In this document: piece after piece, positions 20,653-30,046 of the stretch | Layout of the letters: each line of letters starts with the position of its first letter | Position numbering within the stretch: position 1 is the first letter of the stretch | Assembly: GCA_026168455.1 (NCBI GenBank) | Contig: CM047429.1 | Span: 36,068,066 to 36,132,065, forward strand | DNA: 64,000 nucleotides | Direction: 5' to 3' | Source of the DNA: Theocolax elegans | Lineage: Eukaryota; Arthropoda; Insecta; Hymenoptera; Cerocephalidae | Translations under genes and position numbers: made by a program | The notes under the pieces: model-generated | Databases searched by the model: none | What the model saw: only the letters and a program-made list of their open reading frames with translations | What the model was told of the DNA's origin: nothing

Positions 20653-23600
20653 CTAACTGCAGTTCCGTCGTGGTCTGCCTCTACCTCGTTTGGCTAGCCC
20701 GCGGTGGCTAGCGGTCGGAATTACCGTCGACCGATCCCGCGGTCTGGCGACGACCCTCGCGTTTTTACGCGGCCTACCTCTACTTCGTTTAACGGGGGGC
20801 ACGACGTTCGCGTTATCTCGTTCCTCGCGTGGAACGGCGCTCGCAGGAACCGTATCGCGTTCGGGTTCCTCTTCCCTCGTAGGTAGATCGGTCTCGATGT
20901 CGTCTTCTTGGCCGTACTCATCGCCATGGTCATCCGATAAGTACGGTTTGAGGTACTGGACATGGCATTTCTCCTCATGTCCCTGAGCATCCTGAATCTT
21001 GACAGTATTTGGGCCGTATTTGTGGACGATCAAATAAGGACCGACGTATTTTGGAGCTAACTTGGCCGAGACGCCTTGTGCGCTGGATGAGAGGACTCGG
21101 TTCTTCTTCCATACCAAGTCCCCGCCTTCAAAAGAAGCCGCTCGTCTCCCGGCATTATAGTAACCGGCTTGCCTATCCTGAGCTTTATTAGCTCTAGCTG
21201 AAGCTTTCTTATGAAGCTCAGGTAGTCGTGATAGCCGATCACTCCACTCAAGCAAACGCTGGTATTCCAAACGTTGCTGAGTCAGCTCGTCTTGAACTCG
21301 ACGAGCAGTGCCGGGTGGCTCAGGCTGCCGGCCGTAATTTAACATGGCCGGGCTCCATCCTGTCGAACTCTGTACCGCCGTATTTAAAGCAAACACAAGG
21401 TCCGGTAACTTCTCGTCCCAAGTGTTGTGCTTCTCGGTAATGTAAGACGCTACCATCGTTTTCAGCGTCCGATTAGCACGTTCGACGGGATTGGCCTGAG
21501 CGTGGTACGGGGGAATAGTTGTATGAAATATTCCTCGTTCCACGAGATAATCATCTACGAGCTTGTTCTTCAACTCAGTGCCGTTGTCGGATAAAAATAC
21601 TTCCGGTGTGCCAAAACGCATGACGACTTGTTCGTGTAACTCTTTCACGATCGTCTTAGCGTTAGCTTTCCGGATCGGCACTGCTTCAATCCAGCGCGTG
21701 AACAAATCTTGGAAGACCAAAATATATTCAAATCCGTGTGCGGAGTGGGGAAGTGGTCCAGTAACATCTCCTGCTACCACTTGCCATGGCTTTTCAACCA
21801 CTAGCCTACCCATCAAACCCCTGGGAGGGCGTTGCTCCACCTTGCATTGCTGGCACACCTGACATTTGCGTACATACTCGCCAACTTCGGCATAGTAACG
21901 TGGCCAATAATATAACTTTGCCACGCGAGCAAATGTCTTTTCTCTACCTAGATGGCCAGCTGCCGGATCATCATGACATTCTCGGAGGATGGTCTGCCTG
22001 TGCTCTTCGGGTACGACCAACTTCCAAGCGTCTTGATCTTCCATGGCGTCATCCAATTCAGTATCCACCCGATACGAATACAAGTTTCCACCTTGGATCT
22101 TCCAATCAGGAAATTCTCTCGGCCGCTCACTTACGTCTTTGGTCCACGAAAGGTACCAGGGGTCCTTAGTAGTCTGGCTCCAAGAGACGGAGGATAAGGC
22201 CGGCTCGTCTTCCTCATACATACGAGAAAGTGCATCAGAAACGTAGTTTAGAGCTCCTTTCCTGTGCTCAATAGTAAAGTTATGAGACTGGAGTTCTAAC
22301 GCCCATCTGGCGAGCCGGCTCGTTGGATTGCGAATATTGCATAACCAACGAAGAATACTATGGTCAGTGACAACTTTAAACTGGTAACCTTCGATGTATG
22401 GTCTAAACTTCTTAATCGCCCATATTACGGCCAGGCATTCCCGTTCTGTGACGCTGTAATTGCGTTCGGCGGGCGAGAGGATTCTACTGGCGAACTCCAG
22501 GACTCTCTCTTTTCCACCGACAATCTGTAGCAACACTGCACCGATACCAGTGTCACTAGCGTCAGTCTGGACCACATACTCACCATTCTCATCGGGAGTT
22601 TGCAGAACGGGTGCTGTCATCAACAAAGCTTTAAGCTGCTGGAAAGCGCTCTCTTGTTCTTCCAGCCAAAGATACTTCTGGTCTTTCTTGGTTAGACGCG
22701 TTAGCGGCTCAGCTATGATAGCATAGTCGTGCATGAAGCGTCTGTACCAAGATGCCATACCGAGAAACCGTCCCAGCTGCTTCAAATTCTTGGGAGCCGG
22801 ATATTCTTTAATCGGCTCCGTTTTAGCTGGGTCAGGTCGTATCCCGTCTCGGTTAACTCGCACACCTAAATATCTCACTTCGGGCTGGCAGAAGACACAT
22901 TTCTCCCGATTAACAGATAAACCGGCTTCTGCCAAGCGAGTTAACACCTCGATCAACAGTTGCTTATGCTCTTCAAACGTCTCCGTGACAATAATGATAT
23001 CGTCGAGATATGCATAAGCAACCGGTTCGAGTTCGGGTCCAATCACCTGATCGATCATGCGCTGGAATGTCGCGCCAGCATTTGCCAATCCATACGGCAT
23101 ACGAGTAAACTGGAACAAACCCATTCCAGGTACCGTAAAAGCCGTTATCGGGCGCGACTCCACCTGTAGAGGTATCTGGTGATACGCACAGTTCATGTCG
23201 ATCGTGGAGATGTATCGGGCTTTCTTGAGTTTGCGTAGGATATCCTGCATATATGGCAAAGGATATGCATCAGGTTTCGTCAAAGCGTTGACTTTCCTAA
23301 AATCGATGCAAAAACGCCTAGCATTCTCACCCTTCTTCGCCATCACCACGGGGCTGGACCAACCGCTTTTCGAGGGTTCAATAACGCCAGTCTCGAGCAT
23401 CTCGCGAACTTGACGTTGCATTTCCTCTCGAATCTTATCAGAGACGGGGTAGTACCTCTGTTTGATCGGCCTGGCTGATCCGACGTCGATTATATGTTCG
23501 ACATCGTAAGAACGGCCGATCTTTGGCAAGGTTGTGGACAACACTCGGTCTAGAAGTTCGCGCAATTGTGTGCGCTCTACTTCTGTTACGTCAGCGACAC

Positions 23601-24087
23601 CTGCTGACGATAATGAAGCATCGCCACTTTCCATACTTGCCACTTCCAGCTGTAGGACCTGATCCGTTTCCTTTAGGAATAAACGGTCGGAATCTGGGTC
23701 TAGGACGGCTCGGAATGCTCGGATAAAATTTACTCCGATGTAGCATTCAGCATCCAGGTTCGGCATGATCGCAACAGGTATTTCTCGAGTCTCTTTACCG
23801 ATGGTAAATGGTAGCATCACGTGACCACACAACGGATGAGTACTACCATCTGCGAGCTTGGCATTGCCAGCTCGCGACTCGAGAAGCGACCTGCCTAGAG
23901 CGGTTGCTAACTGCAAACCGCTCGGACCCATTACGGTTGTCGATGCACCTGGATCGAACAACGCACGGATCCGGAATCCATCTATGTCAACCTGACGCCA
24001 CCAGCGCGTCTCGTCCTCAGGACGATAACTTCTTCGGCTAGTGCTCGATGTCACTAATTTTAGGACATCGCAGGTCTCCGGATCCAT
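20653..24087 (-). CDS. pol: pol of Gypsy-2: protease, RT, RNase H, integrase
   Basis: This frame is intact for 1144 codons from its first ATG. It is also open back to the slippery site at 24249, so the natural product starts by frameshifting and not at this ATG. Protease motif DPGAS is at residue 45. Reverse transcriptase spans about 200-400 with YLDD near 360. RNase H spans about 480-600 with QTDASDTGIGAV and TERECLAVIWAIKKF. Integrase has the HHCC region (HDDPAAGHLGREK, CQVCQQC), catalytic GDVTGPLP, FLSDNGTELKNK and HAQANPVERANRTLK near 690-900, then a VGPYLI module. The tail has RSRGRPRKN and RGRGRPRRN, two AT-hook-like motifs. All catalytic blocks look complete. Confidence 0.95.
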   Translation of the reverse strand: MDPETCDVLKLVTSSTSRRSYRPEDETRWWRQVDIDGFRIRALFDPGASTTVMGPSGLQLATALGRSLLESRAGNAKLADGSTHPLCGHVMLPFTIGKETREIPVAIMPNLDAECYIGVNFIRAFRAVLDPDSDRLFLKETDQVLQLEVASMESGDASLSSAGVADVTEVERTQLRELLDRVLSTTLPKIGRSYDVEHIIDVGSARPIKQRYYPVSDKIREEMQRQVREMLETGVIEPSKSGWSSPVVMAKKGENARRFCIDFRKVNALTKPDAYPLPYMQDILRKLKKARYISTIDMNCAYHQIPLQVESRPITAFTVPGMGLFQFTRMPYGLANAGATFQRMIDQVIGPELEPVAYAYLDDIIIVTETFEEHKQLLIEVLTRLAEAGLSVNREKCVFCQPEVRYLGVRVNRDGIRPDPAKTEPIKEYPAPKNLKQLGRFLGMASWYRRFMHDYAIIAEPLTRLTKKDQKYLWLEEQESAFQQLKALLMTAPVLQTPDENGEYVVQTDASDTGIGAVLLQIVGGKERVLEFASRILSPAERNYSVTERECLAVIWAIKKFRPYIEGYQFKVVTDHSILRWLCNIRNPTSRLARWALELQSHNFTIEHRKGALNYVSDALSRMYEEDEPALSSVSWSQTTKDPWYLSWTKDVSERPREFPDWKIQGGNLYSYRVDTELDDAMEDQDAWKLVVPEEHRQTILRECHDDPAAGHLGREKTFARVAKLYYWPRYYAEVGEYVRKCQVCQQCKVEQRPPRGLMGRLVVEKPWQVVAGDVTGPLPHSAHGFEYILVFQDLFTRWIEAVPIRKANAKTIVKELHEQVVMRFGTPEVFLSDNGTELKNKLVDDYLVERGIFHTTIPPYHAQANPVERANRTLKTMVASYITEKHNTWDEKLPDLVFALNTAVQSSTGWSPAMLNYGRQPEPPGTARRVQDELTQQRLEYQRLLEWSDRLSRLPELHKKASARANKAQDRQAGYYNAGRRAASFEGGDLVWKKNRVLSSSAQGVSAKLAPKYVGPYLIVHKYGPNTVKIQDAQGHEEKCHVQYLKPYLSDDHGDEYGQEDDIETDLPTREEEPERDTVPASAVPREERDNANVVPPVKRSRGRPRKNARVVARPRDRSTVIPTASHRGLAKRGRGRPRRNCS

Positions 24088-24186
24088 TCCGACTTCCTGG
24101 GATCTGTCTGGAATCAGTCCTTTCCTTTCATGCTTAACTGCAGCTGGACTATCTCGGTAATCGGGAGTCAGACATTTGTCCTCCTT

Positions 24187-24249
24187 GGGGACTCCCTGTA
24201 CTTTGGGGTATGCGGTTGTCCCCTCTAACCGCTTCCCCGCGCGTTTTTT
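24187..24249 (-). promoter_or_regulatory. -1 ribosomal frameshift signal of Gypsy-2
   Basis: AAAAAAC (24249 to 24243) is phased as A AAA AAC in the gag frame; pol is in the -1 frame. After 10 nt, GCGGTT (24232-24227) can pair with AACCGC (24217-24212), and GGGGAC in the loop can pair with GTCCCC (24192-24187). Spacer and first stem equal those of Gypsy-1, although the heptamer differs. The gag stop lies within the structure. Confidence 0.75.
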
Positions 24250-25959
24250 GCGCAGTCAGGGCACGTCCTAACGGTGTACCCCAACTTACCACAAGTATGG
24301 CACTTGATCGGCTTGGGGAAGTCTTCTTTTCTCTTTATCTTCTTTCTTGAATCCGACGATTCCCCAAGCTTCGAGGATGAACCACTCGATGACCGCCGAT
24401 CGGGACTTTTACGTGTCTCCTTCCTCCTTTTAAACCGAGGAGGAGACTTGTGGGTTTTCTTCCTAGGTGGCGTATCTTTATCCACCTTAACCCCAGCTGT
24501 CTGGCTACTCGTTCGCATGGTCCTAAGGGTTTCTTCCAGGACTTTTGTGAGCCGTTCAATCGGATCTTCCCGACTCGACTCACTCACCTCCTTAGCCACG
24601 CTTGCTACCTTGGGCTTGGCGGTCGGCCGCTTTTTGGACTTTGCCTTGTACGCAAGTTCCGGCAGCATTAAATCTTCCTCTGCCGGAGGCGGTCGATATA
24701 ACTTTTCCCGCTCGAGCGTTTGCTCGGCGTCCATCGCCAGCTCCAATAAATCTTCAACCGATTTGGCTTCAGCTCTCTTAAACAACCGCTGAAGCTGAGG
24801 TAGCATGTTACGGTAAAGATGGTCCAATTGCCTACGCTCGCTCGGGATCGGGTTTAGTTTTCGCATGATTGCGATTGAGCAGGTGATATAATCTCTCACC
24901 GGCTCATCCTCACCCTGTGTCCGAGCATTGGACTCCTCGATGAGCCTTTGCTGGAAGCTTTGGCTCATACCGTACCATTTCTTGGCTGATTTCACAAAAT
25001 CTTGCCACTAGTGCTATTTGTCCTTCTCATTCCGGTACCACGTAGCTGCGGTTCCAGTGAGAAGTTCGGGCAAGGACGGCAACACCTCGTCCTCGCTGAG
25101 GTTGGCGAGAATCCTACAGTCTTCGACTCTCGCAAGGAAGGCATCGATCCTCTGGCTTTTGTCGCCAGAGAATCGGACTCCCCACTTACGAACCACCGCA
25201 CCAACATCGTCTCGGTCTCCGTGTGTCACCCCTCCCCCAAGCTCCTCCAGCATCTGCATGAGGTGCTTTAGACCCCTCAGGCTCTACCTGCACGTGTTGT
25301 GGTCTGATGTCCGTCTCGTCCAGGGTGTAACACGTATAGGTGTCCTGGAACTGGACATGTTGGGTTGGCTCTCGGGTTTTGTTTGTGCTGGAAGCTTATG
25401 CACCACTTGGCAAGTCCAACTTGCTGTTGACGGTGTGCATCTGTACTTCCAGCTCCTTAACCCGTTCCGTCAAGGTGGATAACCTACTTACTTGCTCCGC
25501 TAACATCCAAGCAAAATCCTTTGGTATCTCGAACTGAGCGCCAGTATGGGATACCAAAGTTATCCATTCTTCCTTGTCGGTTTCTCGGTCGGAGGTGTCC
25601 GACTGCCCATCTTCCTCTCGCTCGTCCGTATCTTCTACTTCTAGAGCGAGAGTCCTCTGTAGCACCTCTACTACATCTGGGTCAGAATCCGGGTCCGGAA
25701 TCTCCGGATTCTGGGCAACCATGGACTTAAACCAATCTGTCCTCCGCCTGTTCCGCCTAACACGATCCTCATTTGAGTTTGTGTCGGCTGCGAACTCTTG
25801 AGCCGTATAATTACCCAACAACCACTGTTGGAGTTGTTCGGCTTTTTTATATACAGAGCCGTCTGTACGCATCTCTAACGACTCCAAGTGCGCCTGGATC
25901 TGTTCGCTGGATTGCGTACCAATCCACTGATCGACTTGCGTGGTCATCGATTCCGCCAT
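24225..25959 (-). pseudogene. gag: gag of Gypsy-2, broken
   Basis: The ATG at 25959 begins MAESMTTQVDQWIGTQSSEQ. An in-frame TAA interrupts the frame near 25397. A shift near 25245, at a G-rich run, changes frame. Two TAG codons lie near 25006-25014, one where Gypsy-1 has Trp. The last part (24995-24225) is open, with LYRNMLPQLQRLFKRAEAKS, a basic Lys/Ser-rich stretch and CHTCGKLGYTVRTCPDC. As in Gypsy-1, Tyr takes the place of the zinc-knuckle His. Gag would form the particle and bind RNA; this copy cannot make it in full. Confidence 0.85.
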
Positions 25960-27252
25960 TTTAATTTTAACAAAAGTACCGCTACGATTATTTACACAAA
26001 AAAAACTCTGAGTCGCTTTTCGCTTTACCTGTGCAAGGTATGCTTTTCTTCAAATTATTATGTGGCTTTAAATAATAAAATTATTGGGCCACTAAGTTGA
26101 AGAATGAATTCTTTTCCCTTTATAATTACAAGAAGAAAAATTAAGCACACCTATTTGAAATTTGCTTTCCTGCTTAATATCAAAAACTAAGTTAAAGAAT
26201 TATATTTTTGACTATTAATTTTACAAACAAATCGGGAGAAAAAAAAATTAACTATGTTACACGCGGGATTAATTTAATTTATTATAAAACAAATAAACAT
26301 ACAATATTAAACGTAACATAAAATTTTACGAATTGTTAATAAATTAAATTAAAAACAAGAAAAAATTTGTTTAAATCCGACTAAATACGAAAAAATTGAA
26401 TTTACTCCGGCTCTCGGTCACCAACGCACGCTGAATATCTTATAAAATAAATAAATAAATAATTGAATAAATAGATAAATAAATATAAATATATTCCTAA
26501 ACAACTAAATGTGTACGCCGCTGTGACCTCTTACAATCGCAATGTTACAAAAAAATAATAATACAATTTTTATTGTAACGCGAGAGCCGGTCCGCGTTGT
26601 CAAAAATATAAATTTAACAAGCAAACTTCAAAACAGAAAAATTTTTTACCCTTGCACAGGTGTTATAATTTTTTTAAGTCGGAAAACTAAATAACGCCGA
26701 TTTTCCGACTAACCTACTCGAAATTAGGGACTCGGTATGTAAATTGCGGACCTCAAGGCGAATCGATCTATATTTCAATTTTAAAATTCAAATTTACTAT
26801 TATTTACGTGTAATTAATTAAAAAAATTATTATTACCGACCTCGGATTTCTTTTAACCAAACTAAACAACCATAAAAGAAAATCCGGTTCAAACTTATAA
26901 ATTATTGTCTAAATACAATAATTTAAAGGTTAGAATTAATCGCGAACCGATTAATCTAACTGCCGGTAATAACAAATATACTAATTAACGTAACTAGTAT
27001 ATAATAGAAAATTACACGTAAAATCCACACGTACTTAAAAAAATTAAATTTAAAATAAATTGATAACAACAAAAATCAATTAAATTAAATTAGATTCACT
27101 ACTGTTTATAATAAAATCCTATTTTATAAGGGCACCTATATAAGCGCAGCTCGTATCACAAAAAAAACGCAATTTAAAAATTTACGTTGTGCGCCTCGTA
27201 GGCGCAATTTGGAAATTAACGTTCGGCGTAAAATAACCCAATCTATTAATTT
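25960..27252 (-). other. 5' untranslated region of Gypsy-2
   Basis: An AT-rich leader of about 1.3 kb between the primer site and the gag ATG. No ORF of note. Confidence 0.7.
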
Positions 27253-27265
27253 ACGTTGGGCGCCA
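27253..27265 (-). promoter_or_regulatory. Primer-binding site of Gypsy-2
   Basis: TGGCGCCCAACGT on the minus strand abuts the LTR end and matches the 3' end of tRNA-Lys of the Lys1,2 type for 13 nt. Confidence 0.85.
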
Positions 27266-28311
27266 TGTAACGGTTTGGTTGCCGCCCGGATGTTTATTTT
27301 AATATCGCGGCTGCTCAGCGGTACGGTTAAACTTACCGTATTTAAATAAACATATTTTTCCCGCGATGCGACGACGGTTACCTGTCCGTTCTACCAAATC
27401 TGTTAAATGTTAGTCTGAAACCGAGTTACTGTTTCAGATAACAACCAGGTAAAATTCAAATCTGAAATTGACCGCGAAACAGAGATATCGCGTCGAGCAC
27501 TTGTCAACCAGAAATATACGAGCTCTTAGGATTACGGAAGGAATCGTACGTGGTTAAATTCAATTAATTGAACACCGGATTGAATTCTAATAATGATATG
27601 AATTTATTGAAATAAAGATAAAGATAAATAACAAATAAAATATCTGATTGTCGCCGAGGTCTACGCTTTGAATTACAAGTCGGTAAACGGCCGACTTGTA
27701 GAGAGAGGGGAATAAAATATCGCGAACTAAAATAATATATCCAGTCAACGGGACTGGTATAAAGAAACACGATTATTTACTAAGTGCGAATAAAAACACG
27801 ATCGCGTGAAGTGGTACCACTTACTTTGTACGCTGCTGTAGTCGTTGATAAACAACGACCAGCCGATCGGTTGCTTTCTCTCTCTCACTGTCGCTGCGGT
27901 GTCGGACAGATTGTCCGCTCGCCCGTGCACCGGGGTTGTGTGGCTGCAGGCAGATGCACGGTGTAGCACCACTCACTGCAAATGCAGGATCGGCCTGCAG
28001 TCGAAACGCACACACAAAACGCACGGTAAATCACAGCACGGCGATGCTGAACACGGGACGCGGGGGGATCACACCTGTCACGTAAGAAGGTGGCTATCAC
28101 TCTCTCCAGTGCGCGCGAATCTCCCCCTCACCTCGCTAATGAGGTGCGTGCGCGAATTTTTCGCGCGCGAAGTCGATCCCGCCCGTGTAGCTACGACGAA
28201 CCGAGCCGAGCCGAATCTCGCCGGCTCGAACCGATGCGAACATTATGATACTGTTCGCTCGTGTTGCTCGAATTCGTCAAACGGTGAGGTAAACAGTACC
28301 TTACCGTTACA
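27266..28311 (-). repeat. 5' LTR of Gypsy-2
   Basis: 1046 bp, nearly identical to 19492-20537; starts TGTAACGGTAAGG and ends AACCGTTACA on the minus strand. The target duplication GTTT follows at 28312. Confidence 0.95.
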
Positions 28312-28604
28312 GTTTCTTTAAATAAATAATTTTTATACAACACTATATAATTGATTTAATTGATTATATAACATACATTTTTCATGTAAGCATAATTTAT
28401 ACTTAGAAATTTGAATGTAATTGCATTAAAATTTTTGTTTATATGTATAACATATATGTTGGTTTTATTTCTTTAATATTTATAACTGATAAATAAAATT
28501 TAAATTTATTACAAAATTTCTTATTTTTAAATTTAATACAATATTTTTAATGAAAACCTTTTTACAATATTTTTTTGGTTTTTGATTACAATTTTTTTAT
28601 AAGT

Positions 28605-28861
28605 TGTAGCAATGAGACTCATTTGCTACAAATTAAAAAAAGGAACGGGCGTCAGGTCTTGAACCCGAGCCCCTTCGGATCCGAAGGCGTTCACGCTACC
28701 ACTGCGCTACGCCCGCAATTGGTCGTAGCTGTACTTTTCCATGTCTTCTGCCTACCGATACGCGCGCCATATGCCAAGTGCCGATTCTTGCGCTGGCTGC
28801 GTCGGTACTACAGAGCCCTAAGTGACGGGGATCTGCACTCATACAGATCCACCACGTCACA
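28605..28861 (-). repeat. 3' LTR of the TRIM
   Basis: 257 bp, nearly identical to 29033-29290. The terminal GTTACA has become GCTACA in this copy. It contains the tRNA-like sequence. Confidence 0.85.
28646..28715 (-). tRNA. tRNA-like sequence in TRIM 3' LTR
   Basis: The minus strand has a perfect 7-bp acceptor stem CGGGCGT/ACGCCCG. It has an A box TAGCGCAGTGG (fits TRGYNNANNNG), a hairpin CCTTC/GAAGG where the anticodon arm belongs, a T arm TCGGG/CCTGA and a B box GGTTCAAGACC (fits GWTCRANNC). The anticodon loop is 6 nt (GGATCC), so I do not assign an isotype and it is unlikely to decode. It could promote RNA polymerase III transcription. Confidence 0.65.
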
Positions 28862-29020
28862 ACTCCCCCCCGCCTAAACGATGAATATCCCCGGATTCAT
28901 CGTAATATTAGGACGAAAGGGTAGGGAGACGGGTCGTAGGTAAAGCAGAAGCCTATGCATGGAATCATTAAAACTTAGAAACTAGGAAACTAGGGTGCTG
29001 GAAGGATATGGGTACTTTTA

Positions 29021-29032
29021 TGTTGGGCGCCA
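29021..29032 (-). promoter_or_regulatory. Primer-binding site of the TRIM
   Basis: TGGCGCCCAACA abuts the 5' LTR on the minus strand and shares its first 11 nt with the Gypsy-2 primer site. Confidence 0.85.
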
Positions 29033-29290
29033 TGTAACAATGAGACTCATTTGCTACAAATTAAAAAAAAGGAACGGGCGTCAGGTCTTGAACCCGAGCC
29101 CCTTCGGATCCGAAGGCGTTCACGCTACCACTGCGCTACGCCCGCAATTGGCCGTAGCTGTACTTTTCCATGTCTTCTGCCTACCGATACGCGCGCCATA
29201 TGCTAAGTACCGATTCTTGCGCTGGCTGCGTCGGTACTACAGAGCCCTAAGTGACGGGGATCTGTACTCATACAGATCCACCACGTCACA
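29033..29290 (-). repeat. 5' LTR of the TRIM
   Basis: 258 bp, ends GTTACA on the minus strand and starts TGTGACGTGG. Confidence 0.85.
29075..29144 (-). tRNA. tRNA-like sequence in TRIM 5' LTR
   Basis: Same 70-nt sequence as 28646-28715, with identical stems and A and B boxes. Being in the 5' LTR it could in principle start transcripts that run through the element, although a tRNA-like unit would more likely give a short RNA. Confidence 0.65.
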
Positions 29291-29816
29291 AAGTATAATT
29301 TTAAATTTGATTTTGATTTTACTCTAGACAATGCCATATATAATTATCTATGACTAAATATAGGACATTGTAAATATATTCCAACTTTATTGTATGATTA
29401 TCCTTGTGATTTATTAATAGTTATTGCAAATCCCAATTTTATAGGAAATTATTTTCTTATGGAACAGTATTTCTTCTTTTGATGGTGATAATGTTATTCT
29501 TGGTATTAATAATTTTTTGTTTTTACTGTTGCTTGAAAAAAATTACCACGTTCCAGTATAAAGTCCTTCATTTAAAGTTAAATTCCTCAAAAGAATAACT
29601 AATCCCTACTAGCACACAACGTTTTAGCATGTCAGCTAAGTATATGTAAGTTGCCGCGATAGGTGGAAATAACGTTGTGATAACGTTTGAGCAACGTTGA
29701 ACATGCCTTTGAAAAATGTATTTCATATAAAAATTTGAAAAATGTCCTCGGCAAGAGAAAAAGTACATTTTTAAACGCACAAAATTTTAACTAATAAAAA
29801 AAAATAAAAAAAATTT

Positions 29817-29888
29817 TCAACCCGCGGGAATTGAACCTTGGATCTGCAGATCCGGAGGCTCTCTCTACCAACTGAGCTATTTTGTTGT
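29817..29888 (-). tRNA. tRNA-Phe-like sequence, left arm of element A
   Basis: Minus strand: A box TAGCTCAGTTGG (29879-29868) and B box GGTTCAATTCC (29837-29827), with a hairpin GGATC/GATCC between. Its D arm matches animal tRNA-Phe; the anticodon region reads TGCA, so the GAA seen in the other arm is changed. Confidence 0.5.
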
Positions 29889-29975
29889 TTCTGTCATTAA
29901 ATTAAATTTAGGTTATTAATTTCGGAGCATATTTTGATAGTAGTTTATAACCAAAAGTTAATTTAATGACAGAAA

Positions 29976-30046
29976 CAACAAAATAGCTCAGTTGGTAGAG
30001 AGAGCCTCCGGATCTGAAGATCCAAGATTCAATTCCCGCGGGTTGA
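29976..30046 (+). tRNA. tRNA-Phe-like sequence, right arm of element A
   Basis: A box TAGCTCAGTTGG at 29984-29995, anticodon-loop sequence CTGAAGA (anticodon GAA, Phe) and B box GATTCAATTCC at 30026-30036. The acceptor stem is reduced to about four pairs (CAAC/GTTG). It is a pseudogene or a promoter module more than a working tRNA. Confidence 0.5.

Larger units (their letters stand above)
19492..28311 (-). mobile_element. Gypsy-2, recently inserted Ty3/gypsy retrotransposon
   Basis: An 8820-bp element on the minus strand with two 1046-bp LTRs, a Lys-type primer site, gag, a -1 frameshift site, an open pol and a polypurine tract. The flanks are GTTT at 19488-19491 and GTTT at 28312-28315, a 4-bp target duplication. 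By eye I count about 11 mismatches between the LTRs, roughly 1 percent. Gag has at least three in-frame stops and one frameshift, so this copy cannot make a complete Gag-Pol by itself. Confidence 0.95.
28605..29290 (-). mobile_element. TRIM: 686-bp non-autonomous LTR retrotransposon with tRNA-like LTRs
   Basis: Two direct repeats, 257 bp (28605-28861) and 258 bp (29033-29290), flank 171 bp of non-coding DNA. On the minus strand the internal DNA starts with primer site TGGCGCCCAACA (29032-29021), directly after an LTR ending GTTACA, and finishes with a purine tract GGCGGGGGGGGAGT (28875-28862) before an LTR starting TGTGACGTGG. The flanks are AAGT at 28601-28604 and AAGT at 29291-29294. With no coding capacity and all LTR-element signals present, this is a terminal-repeat retrotransposon in miniature. 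Its primer site and duplication size match Gypsy-2. Confidence 0.85.

Noticed and set aside
28605..29290. Reading the two tRNA-like repeats as tandem tRNA-SINE copies
   Set aside because: Terminal TG...CA-type ends, primer site, purine tract, internal domain and 4-bp duplication fit an LTR element; SINEs have longer duplications and no primer site.
29817..30046. Functional tRNA genes in element A
   Set aside because: Acceptor stems are poor and the sequences are part of a repeated palindromic element, so they are tRNA-derived and not working tRNAs.
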